Shown piece by piece: positions 45,882 through 55,303 of a stretch of 64,000 nt of DNA. The stretch is from positions 27,780 to 91,779 of the forward strand of contig CACMJS010000005.1 in assembly GCA_902614085.1 (NCBI GenBank), written 5' to 3'. This DNA comes from an uncultured Alphaproteobacteria bacterium. Its GTDB lineage: Bacteria > Pseudomonadota > Alphaproteobacteria > HIMB59 > GCA-002718135. Under the pieces are notes generated by a model. It was not told the origin of the DNA, did not search any database, and saw only the letters and a list, made by a program, of their open reading frames with translations. The position numbers and the translations under genes were made by a program. The stretch's first letter is position 1. Every line of letters begins with the position of its first letter.

Positions 45882-47656
45882 TAGATTGCTGTTTCAAAAT
45901 ATTTATCATTATAATCATTATAGTATTTTCCACCAGATTTTATATTTTGACAAAGAACTTGTGTTTCACTTAATAATTTAGTTAAAAAAAAGTTTCCAGT
46001 TTCAATTTTAGATTTATAAAAACTTTCATCTTGCTTTTCTAATTTTGCTAATGAAATTTCTATAAACTGTAACCAAATATAACCTAAAGAAATCAAAGAT
46101 GATAAATTTAAAAATTCTACAGCATGGGAATTTATCTCGTTTTCATCATTTAGCGATTTAATATATTCAAAAATACTTTTGTAAGAATCATATGAAGGCA
46201 TAAATAGATCAATATATTTTTTCATATCTTGATTATAAGATATTTTATCTTGATAATTATCAATCATAGTAAAAAATTCATTAAATAATGTACCATTATC
46301 AGTTTGTAATTTTCTTCCTATCAAATCTAGAGCTTGAATTCCGTTTGTTCCTTCATAGATTGTTGTAATTCTAGCATCTCTTACTAATTGTTCCATTCCA
46401 TGGTCAGTAATAAAACCATGACCGCCATAGATTTGCATAGCTCGATTTGTATTTTCTACAGATTTATCTGAAGCATACGATTTAATAATTGGCGTCATGA
46501 GTGCTATAAAATTTTCAGATAATTTCTTTTCTTTGTCATCTGAAGAATTTTCAATATTATCAAAGTGATTTCCAGCCAATAAAGTTAAACCTCTAATTGC
46601 TTCATTAATGGACTTTATATACAATAAGTTTTTTCTTATTTCAGGATGAACAATTATAGGATCAGCAACTTGATTGCTGGAAGATAATTTTCCTTGTAAA
46701 CGCTCTTTCGAATAATAAAGTGCTGATTGATAAGCAGTTTCTGATAAACCTAAGCCTTGTATACCTACAAATAAACGAGCTCCATTCATCATGATAAACA
46801 TCGCTCTCATTCCTTTATTAATATCGCCTACTAGCCAGCCCTTAGCTTCATTGTAATGCATTACGCAGGTTGGGCTAGCATGAATACCCATTTTCTTTTC
46901 TATTGATCCACATTCAACTTTATTTCTATCAACAAAATTACCATTTTCATTTGGTAAAAATTTAGGAACCAAGAATAAACTTATGCCTTTTATACCAGGG
47001 GGTGCATTTGGTGTTCTTGCAAGTACTAAATGAATAATATTATCACTTAGATCATGCTCTCCACATGTAATAAAAATTTTGGTACCAGTAATGCTATAAC
47101 TTCCATCATCCAATGGTGTTGCCATTGTTTTACTTAATCCAAGATCTGTTCCACATTGAGGTTCAGTTAAATTCATTGTGCCTGTCCACTTACCACTAGT
47201 TAAATTTGGCAGATAAGTATTTTTCAAATCTTCATTAGCACTCTTTTCAATTGCATCGATTGCATTTGCTGTAAGACCTGGATAAAGACCAAATGACATA
47301 TTAGTAGAGCTGATCATTTCATCTAAAATCATATTCATAATATAAGGTAGGTTTTGACCACCAAATTCCTCTTTTACTTTCAGTCCCTGCCAGCCATTTT
47401 CAGAAAAAGTTTTATAAGCTTCTTTGAATCCTTTTGGCGCAGTCACAACTCCATTATTAAAAGAACATCCTTCACTATCTCCACTTTGATTAAGTGGGAG
47501 TAAGGTTTCTTCACATAGTTTTGCTGCTTCTTCAATAATAAGCATTAGATCACTTGTTTCTAAATCTAATTTTTTTAATGTTTGGCTTTCCTTAAGATTT
47601 AAAAAATCTTCAATTAGAAATTTAAACTCACGTAGCGGTGTTTTATAAATTTGCAT
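45881..47656 (-). CDS. Long-form acyl-CoA dehydrogenase
   Basis: Flavoprotein that introduces a trans-2 double bond in an acyl-CoA. At 591 residues it has the extended N- and C-terminal domains of the long type, which includes some FadE-like enzymes and DmdC of the DMSP demethylation pathway. The flavin-site motif is NLTEPQCGTDLG and the late conserved segment is TTIYEGTNGIQALDLIGRKL. Motifs do not decide between fatty acyl and methylmercaptopropionyl substrates. The next gene is a thiolase 5 bases upstream, which favours beta-oxidation. Confidence 0.88.
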   Translation of the reverse strand: MQIYKTPLREFKFLIEDFLNLKESQTLKKLDLETSDLMLIIEEAAKLCEETLLPLNQSGDSEGCSFNNGVVTAPKGFKEAYKTFSENGWQGLKVKEEFGGQNLPYIMNMILDEMISSTNMSFGLYPGLTANAIDAIEKSANEDLKNTYLPNLTSGKWTGTMNLTEPQCGTDLGLSKTMATPLDDGSYSITGTKIFITCGEHDLSDNIIHLVLARTPNAPPGIKGISLFLVPKFLPNENGNFVDRNKVECGSIEKKMGIHASPTCVMHYNEAKGWLVGDINKGMRAMFIMMNGARLFVGIQGLGLSETAYQSALYYSKERLQGKLSSSNQVADPIIVHPEIRKNLLYIKSINEAIRGLTLLAGNHFDNIENSSDDKEKKLSENFIALMTPIIKSYASDKSVENTNRAMQIYGGHGFITDHGMEQLVRDARITTIYEGTNGIQALDLIGRKLQTDNGTLFNEFFTMIDNYQDKISYNQDMKKYIDLFMPSYDSYKSIFEYIKSLNDENEINSHAVEFLNLSSLISLGYIWLQFIEISLAKLEKQDESFYKSKIETGNFFLTKLLSETQVLCQNIKSGGKYYNDYNDKYFETAI

Positions 47657-47661
47657 AATAA

Positions 47662-48801
47662 TTAATTAATATTTTCTAACACAGTTGCAATACCTTGACC
47701 TAAACCTATACATTGTGTCGCTAATCCATACTTTTTATTATTATTTTGCAATAAAGTTGCAACTTTACCAGTAATCCTTGCTCCAGTAGCACCTAAAGGG
47801 TGACCTAATGCTATTGCTCCACCATGTATATTTACTTTATTTATGTCCATATTTAATTCTTTAATACATGCTAAAGATTGAGAAGCAAATGCCTCATTTA
47901 GTTCCACAATATCAATATCGGTAATAGATAAATTAGCTCTTTTAAGAGCTTTTTTGGATGCATTAATTGGGCCAAGACCCATTAATTCTGGTGGACAACC
48001 GACTACAGCTGTAGATTTGATGCGAGCTAAAATATTTAGATTATTTTTTTTGGCATATTCTTCCTCACACACAATTACTGCTGATGCACCATCTGTTAAT
48101 GGTGAGGCTGTGCCAGCTGTTACTGTTCCATTCTCATCAAAAGCAAGTTTTAACCCATCTAAAATTTCATGTGAGGTGTTAGGTCGAATTCCCCCATCTT
48201 TATTAATTATTTGATCATTATTCATTATAGAAACAATTTCGTTGTCGAACATGTTTGTTTCTCGAGCTGAATTAGCTTTAGTATGACTACTAATAGCAAA
48301 ATCTTGTTGCTCTTTTCGAGAAATATCAAATTTTTTTGCAACATTTTCAGCCGTAATACCCATAGACATATATACATTTGGGTTATCTTTACTTAATTGA
48401 GGATGAGGATCGTAAGTTAAGCCATTCATAGGGATAAATGTCATACTTTCTACACCACAACATAAAAAAACATCTCCAGAGTTAATTGCAATTGCACCAG
48501 TTGCATCATGAATAGCTTGCATTGAAGAGCCACACCATCTGTTAACTGTCATACCTGCTACATGTTCTGGCATATCTGTCATGAAAGAAACAATTTTAGC
48601 AATATTATTACCTTGTGCACCTTCAGGATACGCACAACCAGTAATAATGTCTTCTATGTCATTTTTATTAATTTGAATTTCATTAAGTAATTGATTTATT
48701 GTTTGTGATAGAATGTCTTCTGGTCTTATATTAGCCATTTCACCTTTACGAGCAAAAGTGAAGGGTGATCTTTTGTAACCCACAATAACTGCATTTCTCA
48801 T
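47662..48801 (-). CDS. fadA: Acetyl-CoA acyltransferase (thiolase)
   Basis: Cleaves 3-ketoacyl-CoA to acetyl-CoA and a shorter acyl-CoA. The 379-residue chain has the acyl-thioester cysteine C90 in NRWCGSSM, the His in GGAIALGHPLGATGAR and the second Cys in CIGLGQG. It forms an operon with the acyl-CoA dehydrogenase. The 3-hydroxyacyl-CoA dehydrogenase (fadB) partner is not in the window. It starts just after the apt stop. Confidence 0.93.
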   Translation of the reverse strand: MRNAVIVGYKRSPFTFARKGEMANIRPEDILSQTINQLLNEIQINKNDIEDIITGCAYPEGAQGNNIAKIVSFMTDMPEHVAGMTVNRWCGSSMQAIHDATGAIAINSGDVFLCCGVESMTFIPMNGLTYDPHPQLSKDNPNVYMSMGITAENVAKKFDISRKEQQDFAISSHTKANSARETNMFDNEIVSIMNNDQIINKDGGIRPNTSHEILDGLKLAFDENGTVTAGTASPLTDGASAVIVCEEEYAKKNNLNILARIKSTAVVGCPPELMGLGPINASKKALKRANLSITDIDIVELNEAFASQSLACIKELNMDINKVNIHGGAIALGHPLGATGARITGKVATLLQNNNKKYGLATQCIGLGQGIATVLENIN

Positions 48802-49317
48802 TTAAAACTCCATTAAAGAATGTGTCTCAATTCCTTTTTCAATTAGTTTTTTATCACCACTTAAATCTGGTAAATTTATTATAAAACCTGCACCAATAAT
48901 ATTTTTGTCTTCAAACTTTTTAATTAATTCTACTGCCGCAAGTGCAGTTCCACCTGTTGCTAAAAGATCATCAATAATTAATAAATCTTTATGACCATCT
49001 AAGGCATCTGTATGAATATGCATTTCAGTTGATCCATATTCTAAGTCGTATGAGGTTTTGAAAGTATCATATGGAAGTTTATGAGGCTTTCTCAAAGGAA
49101 CAAATGCTGCATTTAAAAAATAAGCTATTGCACCTGCCATAATAAATCCACGTGATTCAATACTTAAAACTGCATCTATTTTTTTATTTTGCCATGGTTT
49201 GACCATGTCATCAATGACTTGTTTAAAGTGTCCTGCATTTTGCAACAATGTTGTAATATCTCTGAATTGAATTCCTTTAACAGGATAATCAGCAATTGTT
49301 CGAACGTATTCTTTCAT
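48802..49317 (-). CDS. apt: Adenine phosphoribosyltransferase
   Basis: Salvages adenine to AMP with PRPP. The 171-residue type I phosphoribosyltransferase has the PRPP-binding loop LLIIDDLLATGGTALA and the N-terminal FRDITTLLQN segment. The ATG overlaps the phosphatase-like stop by one base (TAATG). Adenine could come from the nucleosidase encoded at 40607. Confidence 0.95.
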   Translation of the reverse strand: MKEYVRTIADYPVKGIQFRDITTLLQNAGHFKQVIDDMVKPWQNKKIDAVLSIESRGFIMAGAIAYFLNAAFVPLRKPHKLPYDTFKTSYDLEYGSTEMHIHTDALDGHKDLLIIDDLLATGGTALAAVELIKKFEDKNIIGAGFIINLPDLSGDKKLIEKGIETHSLMEF

Positions 49318-49877
49318 TATTTTTTTTCAATGTCTTTTATATCAAATAAAGTAACAGGTGCAAAATTTGAAGAACAATCGTATGTTTTAGTATAAGGGAA
49401 TTTTAAAAATGATTTTGAAATTTGATTGCTAACATCTAATTTCTTTTCAAAGTGATTTATCAATAATTTATTTGGGTTTGCGTGTGGTGCAAGATTACGA
49501 ATGTATTTAATTGTATTTTCAATATTAGTTTTGTTTTCTCTACATAGTAAATAAGTAGCTGTTGCCATTGATCTTGAGACACCACACCAACAATGAATAA
49601 CAATATCCTCATCATAAGCATACGTAGAAGTAAAATTAGCTATTGAATTTACATGTTCTTCCGCAGGTAGAATTTGTGGTATTTCATCAGTATTCAATCG
49701 AAATATTTTATTATTGCTACTAATTTCAATAATATCGTCAAATCCTAACTTTAAATGATTTTTTACACCCTTGGGTGTTTCGGGTGCATAACCAGGATCA
49801 ATTACTGATACAAGATATTTTGGCTGTACGCTTTCACACACATTAGGTAAATCATTAAGAGAACAAACAATTATCAT
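49317..49877 (-). CDS. Tyrosine/dual-specificity phosphatase-fold protein
   Basis: A 186-residue protein with the CX5R active site of the PTP superfamily: HCWCGVSRS, nucleophile C96 and phosphate-binding R102. A general-acid Asp loop may lie around FDDIIEIS. The fold and length suit small DSP-like phosphatases found in alphaproteobacteria. The substrate is not known. It starts directly downstream of the terminator of the sugar-binding protein gene and is coupled to apt. Confidence 0.8.
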   Translation of the reverse strand: MIIVCSLNDLPNVCESVQPKYLVSVIDPGYAPETPKGVKNHLKLGFDDIIEISSNNKIFRLNTDEIPQILPAEEHVNSIANFTSTYAYDEDIVIHCWCGVSRSMATATYLLCRENKTNIENTIKYIRNLAPHANPNKLLINHFEKKLDVSNQISKSFLKFPYTKTYDCSSNFAPVTLFDIKDIEKK

Positions 49878-49904
49878 AAAAAAAGGGTGGTATAAACCAC
49901 CCTT
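49878..49904 (-). terminator. Intrinsic terminator after sugar-binding protein gene
   Basis: On the minus strand an 8-bp stem, AAGGGTGG/CCACCCTT with loop TTTATA, is followed by a run of U (A-tract on the plus strand at 49878-49884). It lies 22 bases after the binding-protein stop and just before the phosphatase start, separating the two transcription units. Confidence 0.9.
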
Positions 49905-49925
49905 AATAAAAGTAAAATAATTAAA

Positions 49926-51260
49926 CTACTCTGCAGTTGCATCAGCTAATATTGCATTAGCATCTTCATTTAATTGATTTAATGTTGAAATGATATCATC
50001 ACCATTAATGATTGCTGCATAAGCTTTTTCAACCTCACCTCTAACTGAATAATAACCAGGAACTGATGGCTCACCTTTTCCGTATTGAACCATTGTTAAT
50101 GATTTATCATATTGAGGTAATTCAGCTCTTTTTTCAGCAATTAATGGGTGATCTGCAGAAGAGGTTCTAACAAAACCATATCCACTTTCAGTTGACCAAA
50201 CTGCTGAGTTCTCAGTGTTAGAAATATATTTCATCCACTGATATGCTGCTACCATTCTATTAGCATCACCTGTATTTCCCATAATTAAACCACCACCATA
50301 TAAATTAAGCACTGGTTGACTAGTGGTGTATGATAATGGAGCTACATCCCAATTACCATTGTAACCCTCTTCAATGGCTTTCTGGAAATAAGTGATACCA
50401 GAAGTAGATCCTGCAGCAAATAAAACAGAACCTTGTCCTAAGTATTGCTGGTCAGTGTATTTACCTCTTGCAACTATTGCGCATCCTTTATTTGCCATTC
50501 CTTGAATGAATTCCATAGCTTCAATGGCTTTTGGGCCATTATAAATATACTGACCATTATCATAGTCAAATACATCACCTCCATGCGCAAATACCCATGC
50601 TGCAAAGTTACTTGCATCTGTATCTATTTCATATCCATAGCTTGGAACGTCTTCACCCATCTTACCGCTATAATCTTGATTTGTTGCAGCACATGCTGCT
50701 TCTGCAAAATCAGCAGGAGTTTTAGGAGCATCTAAACCTAGCTCCTTTAGCCAATCTGCATTGTAATAAAGGATCTCTATTGATTTTCCAACTTCATGTA
50801 ATAGTTTTGGGTTGCCATCAAAATATGGTGAAAAGCCAACAGTCCAGTTTGCACCCCAATCTGCTATATCATCTTGAGAAACACCCCATTTTTTACTATT
50901 TGCTAAAATATTCTGATCAATTGAAGCGCCAATCAAGTACATATCTGCAGCAGCGTTACCATAACCTCTTGCAACGTCTGCAATATCTTTTGTTCCTGCA
51001 GCAGACATCATAGCAGATTGAACTTTTCCATAATGCCCTTTGTGAACAACATTAACTTTTATTCCTGTTTCAGCTTCAAATCTTTCAGCTCTTGCCATCA
51101 TTGCATCTAATCTTTCATCTGAATATTGAACCCAGAATTCTACAGTTTGACCTGAAGGATCTGCATTTTCAATATCTTGTGCAGTAATTGCGAATGATTG
51201 CGAGGAGATAAAAAATAAAGAAGCTAAGAAGAAATTTAAAACATATTTATAAAATTTCAT
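49926..51260 (-). CDS. Sugar-type ABC transporter, binding protein
   Basis: Periplasmic solute-binding protein of family 1 (UgpB/MalE-like). A signal peptide (about 1-25, ending SQSFA) is followed by a mature domain starting ITAQDIENADPSGQTVEFWVQYSDERLDAM. GKIDVNV-type features are replaced by IKVNVVHKGHYGKVQSAM, which suits glycerophosphate- or oligosaccharide-binding members. Length about 444. The ATG at 51260 has GGGGTG upstream; a GTG two codons earlier is an alternative. It lies 68 bases after the malG-type gene. Confidence 0.88.
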   Translation of the reverse strand: MKFYKYVLNFFLASLFFISSQSFAITAQDIENADPSGQTVEFWVQYSDERLDAMMARAERFEAETGIKVNVVHKGHYGKVQSAMMSAAGTKDIADVARGYGNAAADMYLIGASIDQNILANSKKWGVSQDDIADWGANWTVGFSPYFDGNPKLLHEVGKSIEILYYNADWLKELGLDAPKTPADFAEAACAATNQDYSGKMGEDVPSYGYEIDTDASNFAAWVFAHGGDVFDYDNGQYIYNGPKAIEAMEFIQGMANKGCAIVARGKYTDQQYLGQGSVLFAAGSTSGITYFQKAIEEGYNGNWDVAPLSYTTSQPVLNLYGGGLIMGNTGDANRMVAAYQWMKYISNTENSAVWSTESGYGFVRTSSADHPLIAEKRAELPQYDKSLTMVQYGKGEPSVPGYYSVRGEVEKAYAAIINGDDIISTLNQLNEDANAILADATAE

Positions 51261-51328
51261 AATCACCCCGTAAAATATTAATTAATATAGAGGTAAAATT
51301 AAAGTTTTGTTACAAAAAATTTACTGAT

Positions 51329-52174
51329 TTATTCTTTTAATCCAAAGTTTGATATACTTTCTATGAATAACTTCTGAGTAAAAAAGTATAATACTAAAAT
51401 TGGAAAAATTGCAATTAAGCACGCAGCCATCAATAAATTAAAATTAGGCCCCACTTCTCTCACAAAACTATAGATAGAAACTGTTACAGGATACCAATCA
51501 TCTCTAGTTAATATAAGTAAAGGCCAAGCAAAACTATTCCACGCTATAATAAAAGTAAATAAAGAGACTGTCACAATAATGGGTTTGCTCATTGGGATTA
51601 CTACCTTGAGTAAAAAATTTAAATGAGAAGATCCATCAAGTCTTGCAGCATCCCATAATTCATTTGGTATCTTTTTAAAATATTGTCTTAATAAGAAAAT
51701 TACAAATATATTTCCCATAAATGGAACAGTTAACCCTTGAAGACTATTCATCCAAGAAGGTCCAAATGGCAATGGAATAATTTCCCCTCTAATAATTAAT
51801 AAATGAGGTAATAATGTAATTATTTCTGGAATCATTAATGAAAGTAACAACATGTAGAATATTGTATTTTTAAATGGGAATTCTATTTTGGCAAAAGAGT
51901 ATGCTGCCGGAATACTAGTTAATAAAACACCAATGACAATTATTGAACTTATTATTAAACTATTAAATGTATAACGTTGGAATCTATTAGATGTCCAAAC
52001 TTCATAATAATTTTCAAACATCAATTTTTTTGGAAATAAATATTGATTTGATGCTTCTCCAGCTGTCATCAATGATGTGGATATCATGTAAAAAAATGGG
52101 TAAATTGAAATAATAAAAACTATTAATAAAATTAAATAAGGTATCCTTGTTTCAGCATTAATAATTCTAGTCAT
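51329..52174 (-). CDS. Sugar-type ABC transporter, permease (MalG/UgpE type)
   Basis: Six-helix inner-membrane permease of 281 residues. The coupling (EAA) loop reads LWDAARLDGSSHLNFLLKVVIPMSKP. It overlaps the other permease by 8 bases. The ATP-binding subunit is not in the cluster, so it must be shared or encoded elsewhere. Confidence 0.92.
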   Translation of the reverse strand: MTRIINAETRIPYLILLIVFIISIYPFFYMISTSLMTAGEASNQYLFPKKLMFENYYEVWTSNRFQRYTFNSLIISSIIVIGVLLTSIPAAYSFAKIEFPFKNTIFYMLLLSLMIPEIITLLPHLLIIRGEIIPLPFGPSWMNSLQGLTVPFMGNIFVIFLLRQYFKKIPNELWDAARLDGSSHLNFLLKVVIPMSKPIIVTVSLFTFIIAWNSFAWPLLILTRDDWYPVTVSIYSFVREVGPNFNLLMAACLIAIFPILVLYFFTQKLFIESISNFGLKE

Positions 52175-53291
52175 AGCTTAACCTTTTTCTAAAAATTACA
52201 TATTGCGATATTGCTAAAATATTTAGAAGTATAAATAAAATTACTCCTTCAGCTGCAGCATAACCATATTTCACTCTACCCCAAAAATGATCAAAAATTT
52301 CTATTGTAACAACATCCATTGTGTCTCCAGCGGAAGAAGTTTGCATAACAAAAATACTATTGAAAGCTTGAAAGGTATTTATAAAACCAGTCAACATTAG
52401 AAAAAATATAATAGGCATTAATAGTGGTATGGTAATTTTAATAAATGTTTGCCATCTACTAGCGCCTTCAGCTTTCGCAGCCTCATATAAATCAGAGGGT
52501 ATAATTGATAAACCCGCGAGTAAAATTATTGCATAGTAGCCAGTATAAGACCATATTCCATATATGATTGATGACATTAGAGCTAAACTTGGTCCAGCTA
52601 ATAGACCTTCTATTTTGATACCAAATAAAACTTCGGTAATAGGTCTTTTATCAAATAACCACATTTGAGGCTCAAAACCAAATATTCCTATTAGTTGATT
52701 TAAAAAAGAATTTTCAGCTTTACCAAATATTAAAAAAAATACTGCAGCACCCATTACTGCTGGAGTAATGTAAGGAAATAGTAAAATCATTTGAAAGAAT
52801 TGTTTACCAGCTAATTTTTGATACAAAGCAAATGCTATTATTAATCCTAATCCAACTTCAAAAATTATAGTGAAAAACGAATAATAAAAAGTATAAATAA
52901 GAGAGTAAAGATAGTCTTCATCACCTGTTAGAAGCATTTTTTCCCAGTTGATATTAATTAATATTATTCCAATAATTAATATTGCTATAGATAAAAATGC
53001 TAAATAGATTTTATTTTTTACTTTATTTTTAAATTCACTCCAAAGTCCATAACTCAATATCAATAATAATAATCCTAAAACAAATAACCAAAAAGCTGGT
53101 ATGTCTCCAAGTATTCTTTGGTAATTCTCAAATCCTAAAAATCTACCTTTAAAAACTTTCCACTTGTGTACACTCATGTAAATTCCAAAAAAAACAGGAA
53201 AAATTCCAAATAGACTGATTATTAAAACAGCAGGAAGAATTAATAGATATCCTGTAAGTTTTTCTGAATGATTTAATAAGAATTTATTCAT
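52167..53291 (-). CDS. Sugar-type ABC transporter, permease (MalF/UgpA type) with extra helices
   Basis: Inner-membrane permease of 374 residues, about 75 longer than typical UgpA. After the first helix and a VHKWKVFKGRFLGFENYQRIL segment an insertion at about 66-112 forms two additional hydrophobic helices before the usual core. The coupling loop is YEAAKAEGASRWQTFIKITIPLLMP. The insertion recalls the extra helices of MalF but is shorter. It overlaps the MOSC gene start region by 8 bases. Confidence 0.88.
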   Translation of the reverse strand: MNKFLLNHSEKLTGYLLILPAVLIISLFGIFPVFFGIYMSVHKWKVFKGRFLGFENYQRILGDIPAFWLFVLGLLLLILSYGLWSEFKNKVKNKIYLAFLSIAILIIGIILININWEKMLLTGDEDYLYSLIYTFYYSFFTIIFEVGLGLIIAFALYQKLAGKQFFQMILLFPYITPAVMGAAVFFLIFGKAENSFLNQLIGIFGFEPQMWLFDKRPITEVLFGIKIEGLLAGPSLALMSSIIYGIWSYTGYYAIILLAGLSIIPSDLYEAAKAEGASRWQTFIKITIPLLMPIIFFLMLTGFINTFQAFNSIFVMQTSSAGDTMDVVTIEIFDHFWGRVKYGYAAAEGVILFILLNILAISQYVIFRKRLSYD

Positions 53292-54042
53292 TAATTTTTA
53301 TAAGATCACCTTTATTTATTTTACCATCATTTAAAGGATCTAAATATATTCCTAAATTTATATGGTTGTATATTTTTTTTAGGCTTAAAGGAATATTAAG
53401 ATTTATATCAGAAGTTTTGGGCTTGATATTAGTTGCCGAACATCTGGGAATTTCTTTAATAACTTTAAATTTTATATCACTGATTGATAAAACTTTACCT
53501 ACCAGCTTCCTTTCTTCCCATTTATCTAAATCCTCTACATATATATTTCCTCTAAAACGCTCATGTTCAACTTGATGATTAGATAGTTTTTCGAAGTCTT
53601 TAATACTGTTTAAATTTATTAATGATATTGATTTATTTGGCATTGTATCAAAAAAAGGATTCATATTATCTTTTAACAAATTGATATTATTGATATTTGG
53701 TAAAATATCCTCAAGTTTACTACATAAGATTTTTACTTCATGTTGATTATCAATATCTGTCTTTAAAATTATATTATTTTCAAATTCTAGTATTAAAAAA
53801 TTATTTTCTAATAAAAAATTATATTCATTTAATTCAGGATATTTTTTTAATGATAAGAATTTATAAATTTCTCTTTTTAAAGGGTCATTTTTTATTAATT
53901 CTATATCTTTAAGATCAAGATTATTAGTGAAAGCAAATATTCGATCATTTTTAATACCAATATTTTTAATTATTTCTAAAGCATCTACATTATTGAATGA
54001 AAGAGATTTTACAGGTGAAAAATATAGGTTTTTAATTTTCAC
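53284..54042 (-). CDS. MOSC-domain protein
   Basis: A 252-residue protein with an N-terminal MOSC_N beta-barrel (starting MKIKNLYFSPVKSL) and a C-terminal MOSC domain that has the conserved cysteine in IPRCSATNIKP and RGNIYVEDL. MOSC proteins bind molybdenum cofactor and carry sulfur, as in molybdenum cofactor sulfurases and mARC/YcbX reductases. No ferredoxin domain is attached. The link to the transporter gene it overlaps by 8 bases is unclear. Confidence 0.8.
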   Translation of the reverse strand: MKIKNLYFSPVKSLSFNNVDALEIIKNIGIKNDRIFAFTNNLDLKDIELIKNDPLKREIYKFLSLKKYPELNEYNFLLENNFLILEFENNIILKTDIDNQHEVKILCSKLEDILPNINNINLLKDNMNPFFDTMPNKSISLINLNSIKDFEKLSNHQVEHERFRGNIYVEDLDKWEERKLVGKVLSISDIKFKVIKEIPRCSATNIKPKTSDINLNIPLSLKKIYNHINLGIYLDPLNDGKINKGDLIKINE

Positions 54043-54054
54043 TTATATTAGCAT

Positions 54055-54753
54055 TTAAGTTTTTTTTAAAAAATACTGATCTAAAAATGAATCTAACCAA
54101 TTTGATATATTTTTATTATATTTGTAACGATAATAAAGTTGAACAAATATATTTTGAGCACCTTTAACAAATAATTTTTTTGGATTTTTTAATAACACTA
54201 AATACAGCCATCTAATATGAAGTTTAAAATTTACTTCTGGGTGAAATTGGAGAGCATAACAATTTTGATATTTAAAAGCTTGATTATTAAAAATATCACC
54301 CCTTGCTAATAACTCACAGCCTGTAGGAAGAGAAAATCCTTCAGAATGAAATTGAAAAAAAATCTTTTGAGAATTAAAAAGATTTTTTGCATTTTCAGTT
54401 GGTTCAATTTTATAAAAACCAATTTCTGAAAGTCCGTCTTTATTAGTTGTTATTTCTGAACCTAAACATTTAGCTAATAATTGTGCACCAAAACAAATTC
54501 CAAGATAAGGAATGTCAGTTTTTATAACTCTGTTTATCCATTCTAATTCTTTATTTATATATTCATCTTCATCGTTTATGCTTCCTGGTGCACCAAATAC
54601 TACTATAGCTGAGTATTGGTTAATATTTGACGGAAGTTCTTCACCCAAAGGTGGTCTACATATTTCAGCAACATATCCCCTATCTCTAAATTTATTTCCT
54701 ACATCTCCTGGAACTGAAGTTTTTTGATGTAATACAAACAAAACCTTATTCAT
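54055..54753 (-). CDS. Class I glutamine amidotransferase-like protein
   Basis: GATase1 domain of about 232 residues. The nucleophile is C87 in LGICFGAQLLAK, and the His-Glu of the triad lies in LQFHPEV. VVFGAPGSIND is the oxyanion strand region. It resembles the GMP synthase-like family of stand-alone amidases (GuaA-like, YvdE/PuuD relatives). No partner synthase gene is adjacent, so the amide acceptor is unknown. It is 12 bases upstream of the MOSC gene. Confidence 0.8.
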   Translation of the reverse strand: MNKVLFVLHQKTSVPGDVGNKFRDRGYVAEICRPPLGEELPSNINQYSAIVVFGAPGSINDEDEYINKELEWINRVIKTDIPYLGICFGAQLLAKCLGSEITTNKDGLSEIGFYKIEPTENAKNLFNSQKIFFQFHSEGFSLPTGCELLARGDIFNNQAFKYQNCYALQFHPEVNFKLHIRWLYLVLLKNPKKLFVKGAQNIFVQLYYRYKYNKNISNWLDSFLDQYFLKKT

Positions 54754-54843
54754 ACTAAATTATTAATAATAAATATTTTATTAATATGAAAATATTATTT
54801 CATAAAAATTATAATTATTTTGTATATTAATCTATGTTGATAC

Positions 54844-55254
54844 TTATGTGACAAAATAATCAATATCTAAAATCTTTATGTAAAACATAAGAGTAAAATA
54901 ACCAAAATTCATCATTACAACAAAACTAATAAGCATATTGATTGATTTTGGAAGTGAATTTCCTAAAAAATCATCCCAAAAAACCTTTTCTAGATATAAA
55001 GCTAATTCAAAGTATATAAGTGTAATGATTGCAGCATTGAAGATTATTAAAGAAGTCATTCCATTAAGACTCAATAAATAATTAATAAAAATTAATGTCA
55101 AAGAAGAAAAAGAATAAATAAATAAATTTAATAAGATTTTTTTATTTTTTGAAAATTTTTTGAAAAAAATAATGTATCTTGTGTTTAAAAATAACGAAAT
55201 CAATATCGAGCTAAAAAAAGAAATAATTAATATTTTTGTTATTTGATATTCCAT
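54844..55254 (-). CDS. Membrane protein of unknown function
   Basis: A 136-residue protein with four strongly hydrophobic segments (about 6-27, 42-62, 68-92, 105-130) and a lysine-rich first loop. I do not recognise the family. It has no ribosome binding site of note, stands alone between the amidotransferase and the divergent methyltransferase gene, and is a plausible but unproven gene. Confidence 0.5.
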   Translation of the reverse strand: MEYQITKILIISFFSSILISLFLNTRYIIFFKKFSKNKKILLNLFIYSFSSLTLIFINYLLSLNGMTSLIIFNAAIITLIYFELALYLEKVFWDDFLGNSLPKSINMLISFVVMMNFGYFTLMFYIKILDIDYFVT

Positions 55255-55303
55255 TTATATGTATTTTTTATATAACTAAAAAATATATAAGAAAAATAAG
55301 AAA

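Noticed and set aside
50445..51013. Three overlapping plus-strand frames opposite the sugar-binding protein gene
   Set aside because: The binding protein on the minus strand has a signal peptide and family sequence; the plus frames are rich in His/Ser/Cys from reverse reading of its codons.
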